NCBI GenBank assembly: GCA_934444765.1
Contig: CAKSDC010000003.1
Coordinates: forward strand, 58,811-122,810
Direction: 5' to 3'
Length of the DNA stretch: 64,000 bases
Source of the DNA: an uncultured Oscillospiraceae bacterium
GTDB taxonomy: Bacteria > Bacillota > Clostridia > Oscillospirales > Ruminococcaceae
Position 1 is the first letter of the stretch. Each line of letters begins with the position of its first letter. This document shows positions 43,309 through 51,858 of the stretch, piece by piece. The position numbers were made by a program, and so were the translations under genes. Below the pieces are notes generated by a model. That model worked only from the letters and a program-made list of their open reading frames with translations, searched no databases and was not told the DNA's origin.

Positions 43309-45705
43309 ATGAAGTACGGTTACTTTAACCTTAAAGACAAAGAGTATGTAATTACTCGTCCAGACACTCCAGCACCTTGGGCTAACTACTTAGGCTCACC
43401 TGAATATGGTGCTATAGTGTCTAACAATGCAGGTGGCTATAGCTTTGTTAAGTCGGGAGCTAACGGAAGAATATCCCGTTACAGATTTAATTCCAATATG
43501 TCACTACCTGGAAGATACATCTACATTAGAGATAACGACCTAAACGACTATTGGACTACCTCTTGGCAACCAGTAGGCAAGCCTTTAAACGAATACAAAA
43601 GTGAATGCCGTCATGGTACTGCATACACCGTTATGACTGCCGAATACAAAAACATCAAGTCCGAAGTTACATACTACGTTCCAGACGGTCAAACTTATGA
43701 AGTTTGGAGATGTAAGGTTACTAACCTTGACACCAAACCAAGATATTTAAGTACTTTTGGATTTGTAGAGTTCACTAACGATAATAACTATGAACAAGAC
43801 CAAGTAAACCTACAGTATACTCTATTCATTACAAGAACTTCTTTTGAAGGTAACAAGATAGTACAACACATAAACGAAAATAGTGGTAAAGACGCTACTG
43901 GTTCTAACTACAGGGAAAGATTTTTCGGTTTAGTAGGCGAAAAGGTATCCCGTTACAACGGTAACTTAGATAGCTTTATAGGTTCATATAGAACATACTC
44001 TAATCCTATAGCTGTAGAACGTGGCGAATGTAACGACGTTACCAACTACAACTCTAACGCTTGTGGTGCTTTACAGTCCGACTTTGTACTAAACCCTAAC
44101 GAAACTAAGGAACTAATATACATCTTAGGACAAAAGAATAACGCTCAAGCAGAAGAAATAATGGCTAAGTATGACGAAGTAGGCAGAGTAGATAAGGAAG
44201 TAGCTCAACTTAAGGACTTCTGGCACGAAAAGTTAAACCGTTTTCAAATTAACACTCCAAGCGAAGAGTTTAACAACATGATTAACGTTTGGAATGCTTA
44301 TCAATGCTTTATAACCTTCATATGGTCAAGAGCTGCATCGTTCATCTACTGTGGCTTAAGAAACGGTTATGGCTATCGTGATACCGTTCAAGATATACAA
44401 GGTATCATCCACTTAGACCCACAACTTGCACTTGAAAAGATTAGATTTATGCTATCTGCACAAGTAGATAACGGTGGCGGTCTACCTTTAGTTAAGTTCA
44501 ACCACAATGCAGGACACGAAAACACTCCTGATGACCCAGAATACGTTCGTGAAACTGGACACCCATCATATCGTGCCGACGATGCTCTATGGCTATTCCC
44601 TACTATAGTTAAGTATATCGGCGAAAGTGGTAATAAGGACTTCTTAGACGAAGTGATAGTATACGCTAACGGTGGCGAAGATACTGTATATGAACACCTT
44701 AAAAAGGCTATTCAATTCTCCATGGAACGTCTTGGCGACCACAATATGCCTGCTGGTCTACACGCTGACTGGAACGACTGTCTACGTCTTGGTAAAAAGG
44801 GCGAAAGTACTTTCGTAGCGTTCCAACTATACTATGCGATGTCAGTTATTAAGGGTTACGCTAAAGATAAGAACGATACTGAATACATCTCATACGTTGA
44901 AGAGGTTCAAGCAAAGTTAGGCGACGCACTCTCTAAGTGTTGGGACGACGACCGTTGGATTAGAGGTATTCGTGAAGACGGCGTTATCGTAGGTGCTAAG
45001 AAAGACCCAGAAGCTAATATGTGGTTAAATCCACAAAGCTGGGGTGTAATCTCTAAGTTTGCTAACGAGGAACAGGCTGAAAAGTCTATGGAAAGCGTTC
45101 ATAGTATCTTAAACACTCCATACGGTGCAAAACTTCTTGAACCTCCTTATGTAGACCACTACTTTGACGGTGCTTTAATGCACATATTCACACCAGACAC
45201 TAAGGAAAACGGTGGTATATTCTCACAATCGCAAGGTTGGTTAATACTCGCTGAAAGTCTACTCGGTCACGGCGACAGAGCCTTTGAATACTTCAAGGAA
45301 AGTTCACCTGCAACCATGAACGACAAGGCAGAAGTAAGAGTTATCGAACCATACGTTCACGGTCAGTTTACCGAATCCACCCGTTCCGACTTTGAAGGAC
45401 GTTCTCACGTACATTGGCTAACTGGTACAGCTTCCACAGTAATGGTAGGTTGTGTAGAAGGTATATGTGGTATGCGTCCTAATGCTGATGGTTTAGTAAT
45501 ATCACCATCTATCCCACACGAATGGGACGGCTTTACTATCGAAAAGGAATTTCGTGGTAAGCACCTATCTATTCAAGTAGAAAACCCTAACCACGTACAG
45601 AGTGGAGTTAAAGAAGTTACAGTAAATGGCGAAGCTATTCAAGGCAACTTTATATCTGCTGATACTCTAAAAGATACTAACAAGATAGTAGTAGTATTAG
45701 GTTAA
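43309..45705 (+). CDS. Cellobiose phosphorylase, GH94
   Basis: A cytoplasmic GH94 enzyme (798 residues; family about 810) that splits cellobiose with phosphate into glucose-1-phosphate and glucose, saving ATP. ATG 43309 follows AAAGGAG; an in-frame TTG at 43288 lies before that site. The N-terminal beta-sandwich begins MKYGYFNLKDKEYVITRPDTPAPWANYLG. The catalytic (alpha/alpha)6 barrel contains GLRNGYGYRDTVQDIQG (about 355-371) and the general acid Asp 490 in HADWNDCLRLG, the same number as in the characterised Cellvibrio enzyme. No signal peptide is present. It has its own promoter, a LacI-type operator and a terminator. Confidence 0.95.
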   Translation: MKYGYFNLKDKEYVITRPDTPAPWANYLGSPEYGAIVSNNAGGYSFVKSGANGRISRYRFNSNMSLPGRYIYIRDNDLNDYWTTSWQPVGKPLNEYKSECRHGTAYTVMTAEYKNIKSEVTYYVPDGQTYEVWRCKVTNLDTKPRYLSTFGFVEFTNDNNYEQDQVNLQYTLFITRTSFEGNKIVQHINENSGKDATGSNYRERFFGLVGEKVSRYNGNLDSFIGSYRTYSNPIAVERGECNDVTNYNSNACGALQSDFVLNPNETKELIYILGQKNNAQAEEIMAKYDEVGRVDKEVAQLKDFWHEKLNRFQINTPSEEFNNMINVWNAYQCFITFIWSRAASFIYCGLRNGYGYRDTVQDIQGIIHLDPQLALEKIRFMLSAQVDNGGGLPLVKFNHNAGHENTPDDPEYVRETGHPSYRADDALWLFPTIVKYIGESGNKDFLDEVIVYANGGEDTVYEHLKKAIQFSMERLGDHNMPAGLHADWNDCLRLGKKGESTFVAFQLYYAMSVIKGYAKDKNDTEYISYVEEVQAKLGDALSKCWDDDRWIRGIREDGVIVGAKKDPEANMWLNPQSWGVISKFANEEQAEKSMESVHSILNTPYGAKLLEPPYVDHYFDGALMHIFTPDTKENGGIFSQSQGWLILAESLLGHGDRAFEYFKESSPATMNDKAEVRVIEPYVHGQFTESTRSDFEGRSHVHWLTGTASTVMVGCVEGICGMRPNADGLVISPSIPHEWDGFTIEKEFRGKHLSIQVENPNHVQSGVKEVTVNGEAIQGNFISADTLKDTNKIVVVLG

Positions 45706-45739
45706 TAGATAGAACTAAGACAGTCTTAAATATACACGT

Positions 45740-45776
45740 TCAGGGAATGGTTAATATAGCCATTCCCTGATATATT
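45740..45776 (+). terminator. Intrinsic terminator of the cellobiose phosphorylase gene
   Basis: An 11-base perfect stem (45740-45750 with 45760-45770) followed by TATATTT. Confidence 0.75.
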
Positions 45777-45818
45777 TAGTAATATATAGTTTAATATCAT
45801 AGTATAATATAATAGAAT

Positions 45819-45901
45819 ACGTCTATTATATAGCAGGTCAATTCCCCTCAAAAAAGACCAACCTCAAATAGACGTAAGTATGTTTTAACAGTCAAAGACT
45901 G
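45819..45901 (+). ncRNA. Structured leader upstream of mntP, possible riboswitch
   Basis: A 9-base perfect closing stem ACGTCTATT (45819-45827) with AATAGACGT (45867-45875) encloses a hairpin closed by GGTC (45836-45839) and GACC (45856-45859) with CCCCTC in its loop. A second small hairpin CAGTC-AAA-GACTG follows at 45889-45901. It lies in the leader of a manganese exporter gene. I do not find the conserved core of the yybP-ykoY manganese riboswitch, so the element is either divergent or different. Confidence 0.45.
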
Positions 45902-45983
45902 CTATTCAATTATATAACAAAATAGTGTGTATGTCAATGGCTATTTAATTCCATAGATATGCACGTAATGGAGTATTGTGTAT

Positions 45984-46550
45984 ATGGGATACGTTGAGTT
46001 ATTACTAATAGCCGTTGGGCTATCCATGGATGCATTCGCAGTAGCAATCTGTCAAGGATTGAACTACAAAAGATTAAACTTAAAGACTAATACCATAGTA
46101 GCGTTGTACTTTGGTAGTTTTCAAGCGGGCATGACTTACATAGGTTGGGCGTTAGGCTATCGATTTGAGAGTTATATATCCAGTATAGACCACTGGATAT
46201 GTGCTATACTATTAACTATAATAGGGGTTCAAATGGTAGTGCAAGCCTCTAAACGTGAAGAAGTATTGGTTAGTAGTAGTATAAATCATAAAGAACTATT
46301 AATGCTATCATTAGCCACCAGTATAGACGCTTTAACTGTAGGCATAGCGTTTGCGTGCATAAGCGTGAACATAGCGTCAGCGACCGTTACTATAGGAGTA
46401 TGTACTTTAGTACTATCTTGGATAGGTGTATGTATAGGCACTAAGTTCGGGGCAAGGTATAAACACATGGCAGAGTGTGTAGGTGGTATAATACTAATAT
46501 CCATGGGAGTAAAAGTACTATTAGAACATCTAAACATAATAGACTGGTAG
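45984..46550 (+). CDS. mntP: Manganese efflux pump MntP
   Basis: MntP (188 residues) exports Mn2+ across the cell membrane. Six helices in two inverted halves carry the paired motifs LSMDAFAVAICQGL (about 15-28) and LATSIDALTVGIAF (about 113-126), each with the Asp needed for transport. ATG 45984 is preferred over GTG 45978 because GGAG (45970-45973) is then 10 bases away. A structured leader lies upstream. Confidence 0.94.
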   Translation: MGYVELLLIAVGLSMDAFAVAICQGLNYKRLNLKTNTIVALYFGSFQAGMTYIGWALGYRFESYISSIDHWICAILLTIIGVQMVVQASKREEVLVSSSINHKELLMLSLATSIDALTVGIAFACISVNIASATVTIGVCTLVLSWIGVCIGTKFGARYKHMAECVGGIILISMGVKVLLEHLNIIDW

Positions 46551-46560
46551 ATAATTTAGT

Positions 46561-46589
46561 TTGCAAAGTCCAAACGTATATGCTATAAT
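46561..46589 (+). promoter_or_regulatory. Sigma-A promoter of the ybaK-moxR genes
   Basis: TTGCAA (46561-46566), a 17-base spacer and TATAAT (46584-46589). Confidence 0.6.
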
Positions 46590-46627
46590 ATTAAGTATAA
46601 AAAATCTTAAATATGGGAGTGTTAATA

Positions 46628-47134
46628 TTGGACGAAAAAACTAACGTTATGAGACTATTAGAAAAAAAGAAGATTAAGTATACACTATATAATCTATATG
46701 AAAAAGGTATGACCTTAGACACTATAAAGACCAAAACCAGTTACGACGTTGCTCAAATAATAGGTATAAATCCTAACCAAATGTTTAAGACCTTAGTTAC
46801 AGTAGCAAAGTCTAATAATCACTACGTATTCGTACTGCCTGCCAATACCGAATTAGACCTCAAAAAGTGTGCTAAAGCCGTTAAGGAAAAGTCCATATCC
46901 ATGGTAAAGTCTAAGGAGTTATTAGAACTAACGGGATATATTCACGGTGGCTGTTCGCCTATAGGTATGAAGAAGTTTTTTACTACCACTATAAATAACT
47001 CTGCTAAAGACTTTGATAGTATAGTATTCAGTGCTGGGAAGATAGGCTTATTGGTACAAGTATCCTTACAAGACCTACAAAAGATTATTAGGGTATCTTT
47101 TGCGGATATAACCATAGAAGAACAGAAAGGATAA
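46628..47134 (+). CDS. ybaK: Cys-tRNA(Pro)/Cys-tRNA(Cys) deacylase, YbaK/EbsC family
   Basis: A cytoplasmic editing enzyme that hydrolyses mischarged Cys-tRNA(Pro). TTG 46628 is chosen as start (168 residues) because GGGAG lies 8 bases before it; an ATG at 46613 contains that site and has none of its own. Motifs: KTNVMRLLEKKKIKYTLYN at the N-terminus, NPNQMFKTLVTVAKSNNHYVFVLPAN (about 52-77) with the key Lys, and GGCSPIGMKKFF (about 110-121). It is 6 bases before the moxR gene. Confidence 0.92.
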   Translation: MDEKTNVMRLLEKKKIKYTLYNLYEKGMTLDTIKTKTSYDVAQIIGINPNQMFKTLVTVAKSNNHYVFVLPANTELDLKKCAKAVKEKSISMVKSKELLELTGYIHGGCSPIGMKKFFTTTINNSAKDFDSIVFSAGKIGLLVQVSLQDLQKIIRVSFADITIEEQKG

Positions 47135-47140
47135 CTATAC

Positions 47141-48067
47141 ATGAATACTATCAAGTATGTTCACGATAGACTATTAGACAACATAACTAAGAAAGTAGTG
47201 GGCAAACAGGATACTATCACTAAAGCCATAGTAACTCTGTTATGTAAAGGACACCTACTATTAGACGACGTTCCAGGGACGGCTAAGACCACCCTTGCTA
47301 AATCGATAGCCCAGTCTATAGGTTGTACATTTAAAAGAGTACAGTGTACTCCCGACTTGTTACCTTCTGACGTTACGGGAATATACTACTACAACCAAAA
47401 GACTGGCGAATTTATACTGCGTAAAGGTTCGGTATTTACTGATATACTACTTGCCGATGAGATTAACCGTTCCACTCCAAGAACGCAATCAAGCCTTTTA
47501 GAGTGCATGGAAGAACGACAAGTATCTATAGACGGCAACACATATAGTCTAAGTGAAACGTTCTACGTAATAGCCACACAGAACCCTATCGAAAGTTTTG
47601 GAATGTATCCTCTGCCTACTGCTCAGTTAGATAGATTTTTAATGTGTTTAAGTATAGGCTACCCTAACAGAGAAGCAGAAGAGAGTATACTCAACCAATA
47701 TACCATGCAAGTTACTAATCAGCCTCTACAAGAGGTAGTATCTATACAAGAAGTACTTACGGCTCAACAGGAGTTAGCCACTATACAGGTTTCCAAAGAA
47801 GTTAGAGGCTATATATTAGACTTAGTACAAGCTACCCGAGATAGTCAAAATATCGAATTAGGCATAAGTACAAGAGGTGCTATAGCTATAATGCGAGCCT
47901 CTCAAGGTATGGCAGGCGTAAAAGGGCGTACATACGTAATACCAGAAGACGTAGTATCCATATTTAAAGACGTAGTAGCACATAGAATAGTCTTAAAAGA
48001 TAGCATCATTAATAATACTCACGAAGTAACCAAACAGATACTGCATAGTGTAAGCGTTCCAAAATAG
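47141..48067 (+). CDS. MoxR-type AAA+ ATPase
   Basis: A 308-residue MoxR chaperone-like ATPase. Walker A is DDVPGTAKTTLAKS (about 46-59), Walker B ILLADEINRSTPRTQSSLLECMEE (about 103-126), sensor 1 IATQNPIE (about 146-153), and the arginine-finger region LPTAQLDRF follows. MoxR proteins usually work with a DUF58/VWA protein encoded next to them. Here the next genes are a dockerin protein and a DNA glycosylase, so the partner is missing from this locus. AGAAAGGATAAC precedes ATG 47141. Confidence 0.93.
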   Translation: MNTIKYVHDRLLDNITKKVVGKQDTITKAIVTLLCKGHLLLDDVPGTAKTTLAKSIAQSIGCTFKRVQCTPDLLPSDVTGIYYYNQKTGEFILRKGSVFTDILLADEINRSTPRTQSSLLECMEERQVSIDGNTYSLSETFYVIATQNPIESFGMYPLPTAQLDRFLMCLSIGYPNREAEESILNQYTMQVTNQPLQEVVSIQEVLTAQQELATIQVSKEVRGYILDLVQATRDSQNIELGISTRGAIAIMRASQGMAGVKGRTYVIPEDVVSIFKDVVAHRIVLKDSIINNTHEVTKQILHSVSVPK

Positions 48068-48077
48068 ACTAATATTA

Positions 48078-48106
48078 TTGACAAACTTACACACTCATGA
48101 TATTAT
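48078..48106 (+). promoter_or_regulatory. Sigma-A promoter of the dockerin protein gene
   Basis: TTGACA (48078-48083), a 17-base spacer and TATTAT (48101-48106), about 40 bases before the start codon. Confidence 0.75.
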
Positions 48107-48148
48107 TAATAATGTATAAAAATATTAATATAGTAGGTGGATAATTTA

Positions 48149-48982
48149 ATGAAAATATTTAAAAAAACAACAGCGTTAATATCGTGTGGAATACTATTAG
48201 CCACTAATATTTCCTATGGTACGTTTGCTGAAGGCATTCAAGAAGAAGACGGTTGGCAGATAATAGCCATAGAGGGTTCTAACGCTGATGCAGACGTTTC
48301 TAAACTTAAAGATAACGATTACTGCGTAGTAATCAACAATCGTGGTGGACTATCTAACGGTGGTACTGATAGGTGGGACTTACAGTTTGCATATCGTGAC
48401 TTTGAGATATCATCAGAAGATACCTACCGCATAACTTTTGATTTGCTATCGTCTTCAAGTGGAAAGTTTTTCACCAAAATAGGCGATATAGAAAGCGGTG
48501 ACGACGCTTGGCACAATGGAAACTCTAACGCTAAAGACTTAGCCTCTTACTGGAACTGTATAGAAGTAGGTGCAGGTAAGACATACCATATGGACTGTAC
48601 GTTTACTCCAGCGATAAGTTCCAATAGTGCCGAACTAAGTTTTCATATAGGTGGTGACGGTCAATATACTGCAAACGGTTGTTTTCCAGAGGGTACTTGC
48701 ATAGAGTTTTCCAACTTTACGCTAACCAATCTAACTACTGGTGAAAGTCTGCTTAAAGACAATATAGTAACCGTAGGTGATAGTGACATTACTATAGGTG
48801 AAAGTTCTGATATATTAGGCGATTGCAACTTAGACGGCAAAGTATCTTCAGTAGACTTGCTAATATTAAAGAAGTATCTGTTAGGTATAAATAGTAGCGT
48901 ATATAATGGCGACGTAAACCAAGACGGAAAGGTTTCCACTGCCGACCTACTTACACTTAAAAAGATACTATTAACTATGTAA
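48149..48982 (+). CDS. Secreted protein with carbohydrate-binding-like module and type I dockerin
   Basis: A 277-residue cellulosome-type protein. ATG 48149 follows AGGTGG. The signal peptide (TTALISCGILLATNISYGTFAEG) leads to a beta-sandwich-like module (about 35-200; DRWDLQFAYRDFEISSEDTY, FHIGGDG) that resembles CBM families with a jelly-roll fold, though I cannot assign the family. The C-terminus is a type I dockerin with two calcium loops, GDCNLDGKVSSVDLLILKK and GDVNQDGKVSTADLLTLKK. There is no catalytic domain. It may target or strengthen cellulosome binding to substrate. Confidence 0.85.
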   Translation: MKIFKKTTALISCGILLATNISYGTFAEGIQEEDGWQIIAIEGSNADADVSKLKDNDYCVVINNRGGLSNGGTDRWDLQFAYRDFEISSEDTYRITFDLLSSSSGKFFTKIGDIESGDDAWHNGNSNAKDLASYWNCIEVGAGKTYHMDCTFTPAISSNSAELSFHIGGDGQYTANGCFPEGTCIEFSNFTLTNLTTGESLLKDNIVTVGDSDITIGESSDILGDCNLDGKVSSVDLLILKKYLLGINSSVYNGDVNQDGKVSTADLLTLKKILLTM

Positions 48983-49001
48983 CTATAGGGTGTGAACGTA
49001 T

Positions 49002-49802
49002 ATGAAGTACAACGTCATCGGAAAAGATATACTATTAACTGAACCTACTTTTGACCTTGCTCAAACTTTAGACTGTGGACAAGCATTCCGTTGGTCTACG
49101 TTAGAACCTAATATATGGCACGGTTACGCACTAAATGACTACTTAGTACTACATCAAACCGACCAAGGAATACTATTCAAAGATACCACCGAAGAGAAGT
49201 TCAATAGTAAGTGGGTGGAATACTTTGACCTTAACACCGACTATCAAGCATTAAAGTTGCAGTATTCAGCAGACGACACACTCAAAAAGGCTTGTGAATA
49301 TGCCAGTGGTATACGTCTGTTAAAACAAGACGCTTGGGAAAGTTTAATATCGTTTATAATATCACAGAATAATAACATACCACGTATTAAGTTGATAATC
49401 TCACGACTATGTGAACGTTACGACGGATTTCCTACAGTAGAACTTCTTAAAGATGAAACTGTAGAAAGTTTAGCATATCTAAAGGCAGGCTTTAGAGCTA
49501 AATACTTAGTAGATGCCATTCAAAAGGTGTACTCTAAACAGGTAGACCTAAAGTCTATAGCTACTATGGATATAGCGTCAGCCAAACAGGAACTCCTTAA
49601 GATTAAAGGTGTAGGCGATAAAGTCTCCGAATGTGTACTGTTATTTGGTATGTATCGCACCGAGGCTTTTCCTAAAGACGTATGGATTAAGCGTGTACTA
49701 TCGGAATACTATCCTAATGGATTTCCTACACAGTACTATAGTACTCAAGGAATAGCACAACAGTATCTATTCCACTACGTTAGAAACTTAGAAAGAAAGT
49801 GA
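49002..49802 (+). CDS. ogg: 8-oxoguanine DNA glycosylase / AP lyase (OGG-type)
   Basis: A 266-residue HhH-GPD DNA glycosylase that removes 8-oxoguanine. The N-terminal domain (CGQAFRW near 25) is typical of OGG1/AlkA-like enzymes. The helix-hairpin-helix LLKIKGVGDKVSECVLLFG (about 201-219) carries the Schiff-base Lys, and FPKDVWIKRVL (about 226-236) the catalytic Asp. It is complete. It lies 20 bases after the dockerin protein gene and 8 bases before the LacI gene. Confidence 0.92.
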   Translation: MKYNVIGKDILLTEPTFDLAQTLDCGQAFRWSTLEPNIWHGYALNDYLVLHQTDQGILFKDTTEEKFNSKWVEYFDLNTDYQALKLQYSADDTLKKACEYASGIRLLKQDAWESLISFIISQNNNIPRIKLIISRLCERYDGFPTVELLKDETVESLAYLKAGFRAKYLVDAIQKVYSKQVDLKSIATMDIASAKQELLKIKGVGDKVSECVLLFGMYRTEAFPKDVWIKRVLSEYYPNGFPTQYYSTQGIAQQYLFHYVRNLERK

Positions 49803-49809
49803 TTAGACC

Positions 49810-50820
49810 ATGAAAAGAGCGACCATTAAAGACGTAGCTAAATACTCTGGAGTATCTGTAGCTACCGTTTCACGAGTACTTAACAATAACGATTGCGTTA
49901 AAGAAGAGACTGTTAAGATAGTTCAAGAGGCTATTAAAAATCTTGAATACGAACCTAACTATTTAGGCAGAAACCTACGCAAGCGTGAAACCAACACTAT
50001 ATTAGCTATAGTTCCTAACATAGAACACACTTACTATAGCGGAATACTACAAGGTATGTCTTCTATGGCTCATGTGTTGGGATATGATATAGTAATAAGT
50101 TTCAGTAATAGTAGCGAAAAGACTGAAGAACGTCTATTAGGTATGCTATCCAACAGAACCGTAGACGCTGCCATACTACTGGGTACACGATTAAACGCTA
50201 AGTACTTAGACAGTCTAAACGAAAAGTATTGTATATCGCTATGTTGTGAACCTATAGAAGATAGTAACATACTAACTCTTACCGTAAACGATGAAGTGGC
50301 AGGTTACGACGCTACTAAGTATCTAATAAGCATGGGACACACTAAGATAGGCATGGTATCTATAGGCATACCTAACGAAACTATATATTCCGCAATAGAC
50401 CGTGAACGTGGATATCGTAGAGCGTTACAGGAAGCTAATATCCCTTATGATGAAAGTCTAATCTATCGTGGCACATACGACTATTCAAGTGGTTACGACG
50501 CTATGGAACACTTTTATAGCCTACCTAATCCACCTACTGCCGTATTCACAGTATCGGACCTATTGGCTATGGGAGTAATAAAAAATGCCTCTGAAAAGGG
50601 ACTACCTATAGGAAGAAGATTTTCTATAATGGGATTTGATAATACGTTGTTTTCTGGACTGTACATTCCAAGTATATCGTCAGTAGAACAGCCATGTATC
50701 GAAATAGGCAAAGAGATAGTAACTAAAACTTTAGACAATCTAAACCATAAGAACACTCACGTAGGCAGACACTACGCTAAACACAGTATCATACTACGTG
50801 ATAGCACCGAAAAGTTATAA
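49810..50820 (+). CDS. LacI family transcriptional regulator
   Basis: A 336-residue sugar-responsive repressor. The N-terminal helix-turn-helix is TIKDVAKYSGVSVATVSRVLN (about 4-24), followed by the hinge helix and a periplasmic-binding-like ligand domain (about 60-330; RGYRRALQEANIPYDE, FTVSDLLAMGVIKNASEKG, MGFDN). It starts 8 bases after the glycosylase gene. Its nearness to cellobiose phosphorylase and two dockerin genes suggests control of plant-glucan use. The operator at 43262-43277 is a plausible target. Confidence 0.95.
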   Translation: MKRATIKDVAKYSGVSVATVSRVLNNNDCVKEETVKIVQEAIKNLEYEPNYLGRNLRKRETNTILAIVPNIEHTYYSGILQGMSSMAHVLGYDIVISFSNSSEKTEERLLGMLSNRTVDAAILLGTRLNAKYLDSLNEKYCISLCCEPIEDSNILTLTVNDEVAGYDATKYLISMGHTKIGMVSIGIPNETIYSAIDRERGYRRALQEANIPYDESLIYRGTYDYSSGYDAMEHFYSLPNPPTAVFTVSDLLAMGVIKNASEKGLPIGRRFSIMGFDNTLFSGLYIPSISSVEQPCIEIGKEIVTKTLDNLNHKNTHVGRHYAKHSIILRDSTEKL

Positions 50821-50847
50821 GTATCTATAAGGTGGTGTAACACTTTT

Positions 50848-51345
50848 ATGTTAAGTGGACTTTTAGAAAAGCATACCTGTGCAGAATGCAAATACTGTTG
50901 TGTATTCGATAAAGAAGACTTTTGGGAAACTCCCTGTCTTCTACCCGATACTGCTAAGGCTATACTAAACGCAGAACCTAATACTATATTAAATCAAGCA
51001 GACGGTGTATACCTATTCGATAAGGCTAACGTTACTAACGAACTGTATAGTTGTCCAGCACTTTCTAATACAGGTTGTACCTTAGATAGTTCTTTAAAAC
51101 CGTTTGAATGTTCCATATGGCCTTTTAGAGTTATGCTATACAACAATGACTTAGTATTGGCTATCAGTACCGACTGTGAAGGCTTAAAAAACGTATCCAA
51201 TAGAGTTATAGACGACTTTGCTAATACGCACATTAGGGGTATAGCTTTTGAGTACGCCGAACGATATCCACAGTCTGTAAAAATATACCATAGCAACTAT
51301 AGAATAATATCCCAACCTAAAGATAATACTACTCTTGAAAGGTAG
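50848..51345 (+). CDS. YkgJ-type CxxCxxCC protein
   Basis: A 165-residue protein whose start carries CAECKYCC (about 11-18), the YkgJ-family cluster thought to bind zinc or an iron-sulphur cluster. Further Cys residues follow (CLL near 31, CPALSNTGCTLDSSLKPFECSIWPF, about 69-93), as in the family. The function is unknown. It is 27 bases after the LacI gene and 9 bases before spoVAC, probably in one transcript. Confidence 0.82.
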   Translation: MLSGLLEKHTCAECKYCCVFDKEDFWETPCLLPDTAKAILNAEPNTILNQADGVYLFDKANVTNELYSCPALSNTGCTLDSSLKPFECSIWPFRVMLYNNDLVLAISTDCEGLKNVSNRVIDDFANTHIRGIAFEYAERYPQSVKIYHSNYRIISQPKDNTTLER

Positions 51346-51354
51346 TGTGATACT

Positions 51355-51795
51355 ATGGCTAACATTACACCCAAAGAGTACAATCAAATGAGCGAAAACG
51401 CTTCGCCCAAATCTAAAGGGTTGCTAAACTTTTTTAAAGCGTATGCAATAGGTGGAACCATATGTTTAATAGGTGAAGTCTTTTTGAAGTTGTATTCATA
51501 CTTTGGTTTTGATGAAGTAATAAGTGGTGCATGGACTTCGGTAACGTTGATATTAATATCAGCGATACTAACAGGTCTTGGAGTATACGAAAAGATAGCT
51601 AAACATGGCGGTGCAGGTACGTTAGTACCTATTACAGGATTTGCAAACGCTGTAGTCTCATCTGCTATAGAAAACAGGTCGGAAGGCTACGTATTAGGCG
51701 TAGGGGCTAAAATATTCACAATAGCAGGGCCAGTAATACTGTACGGAACGGTAGCATCGGTAATATATGGTATAGTGTACTACTATATTAGATAA
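51355..51795 (+). CDS. spoVAC: Stage V sporulation protein AC
   Basis: SpoVAC (146 residues) is a membrane subunit of the spore SpoVA channel, which moves dipicolinic acid into the forespore and out at germination. Family text: FFKAYAIGGTICLIGEVF (about 26-43), HGGAGTLVPITGFANAVVSSAIE (about 83-105), SEGYVLGVGAKIFTIAGPVILYG (about 108-130). Four helices are predicted. Usual partners spoVAD and spoVAE are not adjacent. AAAGG precedes ATG 51355, and a bidirectional terminator follows. Confidence 0.93.
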   Translation: MANITPKEYNQMSENASPKSKGLLNFFKAYAIGGTICLIGEVFLKLYSYFGFDEVISGAWTSVTLILISAILTGLGVYEKIAKHGGAGTLVPITGFANAVVSSAIENRSEGYVLGVGAKIFTIAGPVILYGTVASVIYGIVYYYIR

Positions 51796-51800
51796 CAGAT

Positions 51801-51837
51801 ATAGGCTAACTCTAAAATAAGAGTTAGCCTATATTCC
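51801..51837. terminator. Bidirectional terminator between spoVAC and the GH74 gene
   Basis: A 13-base perfect stem (51801-51813 with 51820-51832), loop AAAATA, between two convergent genes. Confidence 0.8.
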
Positions 51838-51858
51838 ATCTATGCAAAGTATACCAAA

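Noticed and set aside
45771..45977. A canonical yybP-ykoY manganese riboswitch before mntP
   Set aside because: The conserved purine-rich core sequences of that riboswitch are not visible on the plus strand, so I list the element only as an unknown structured leader.
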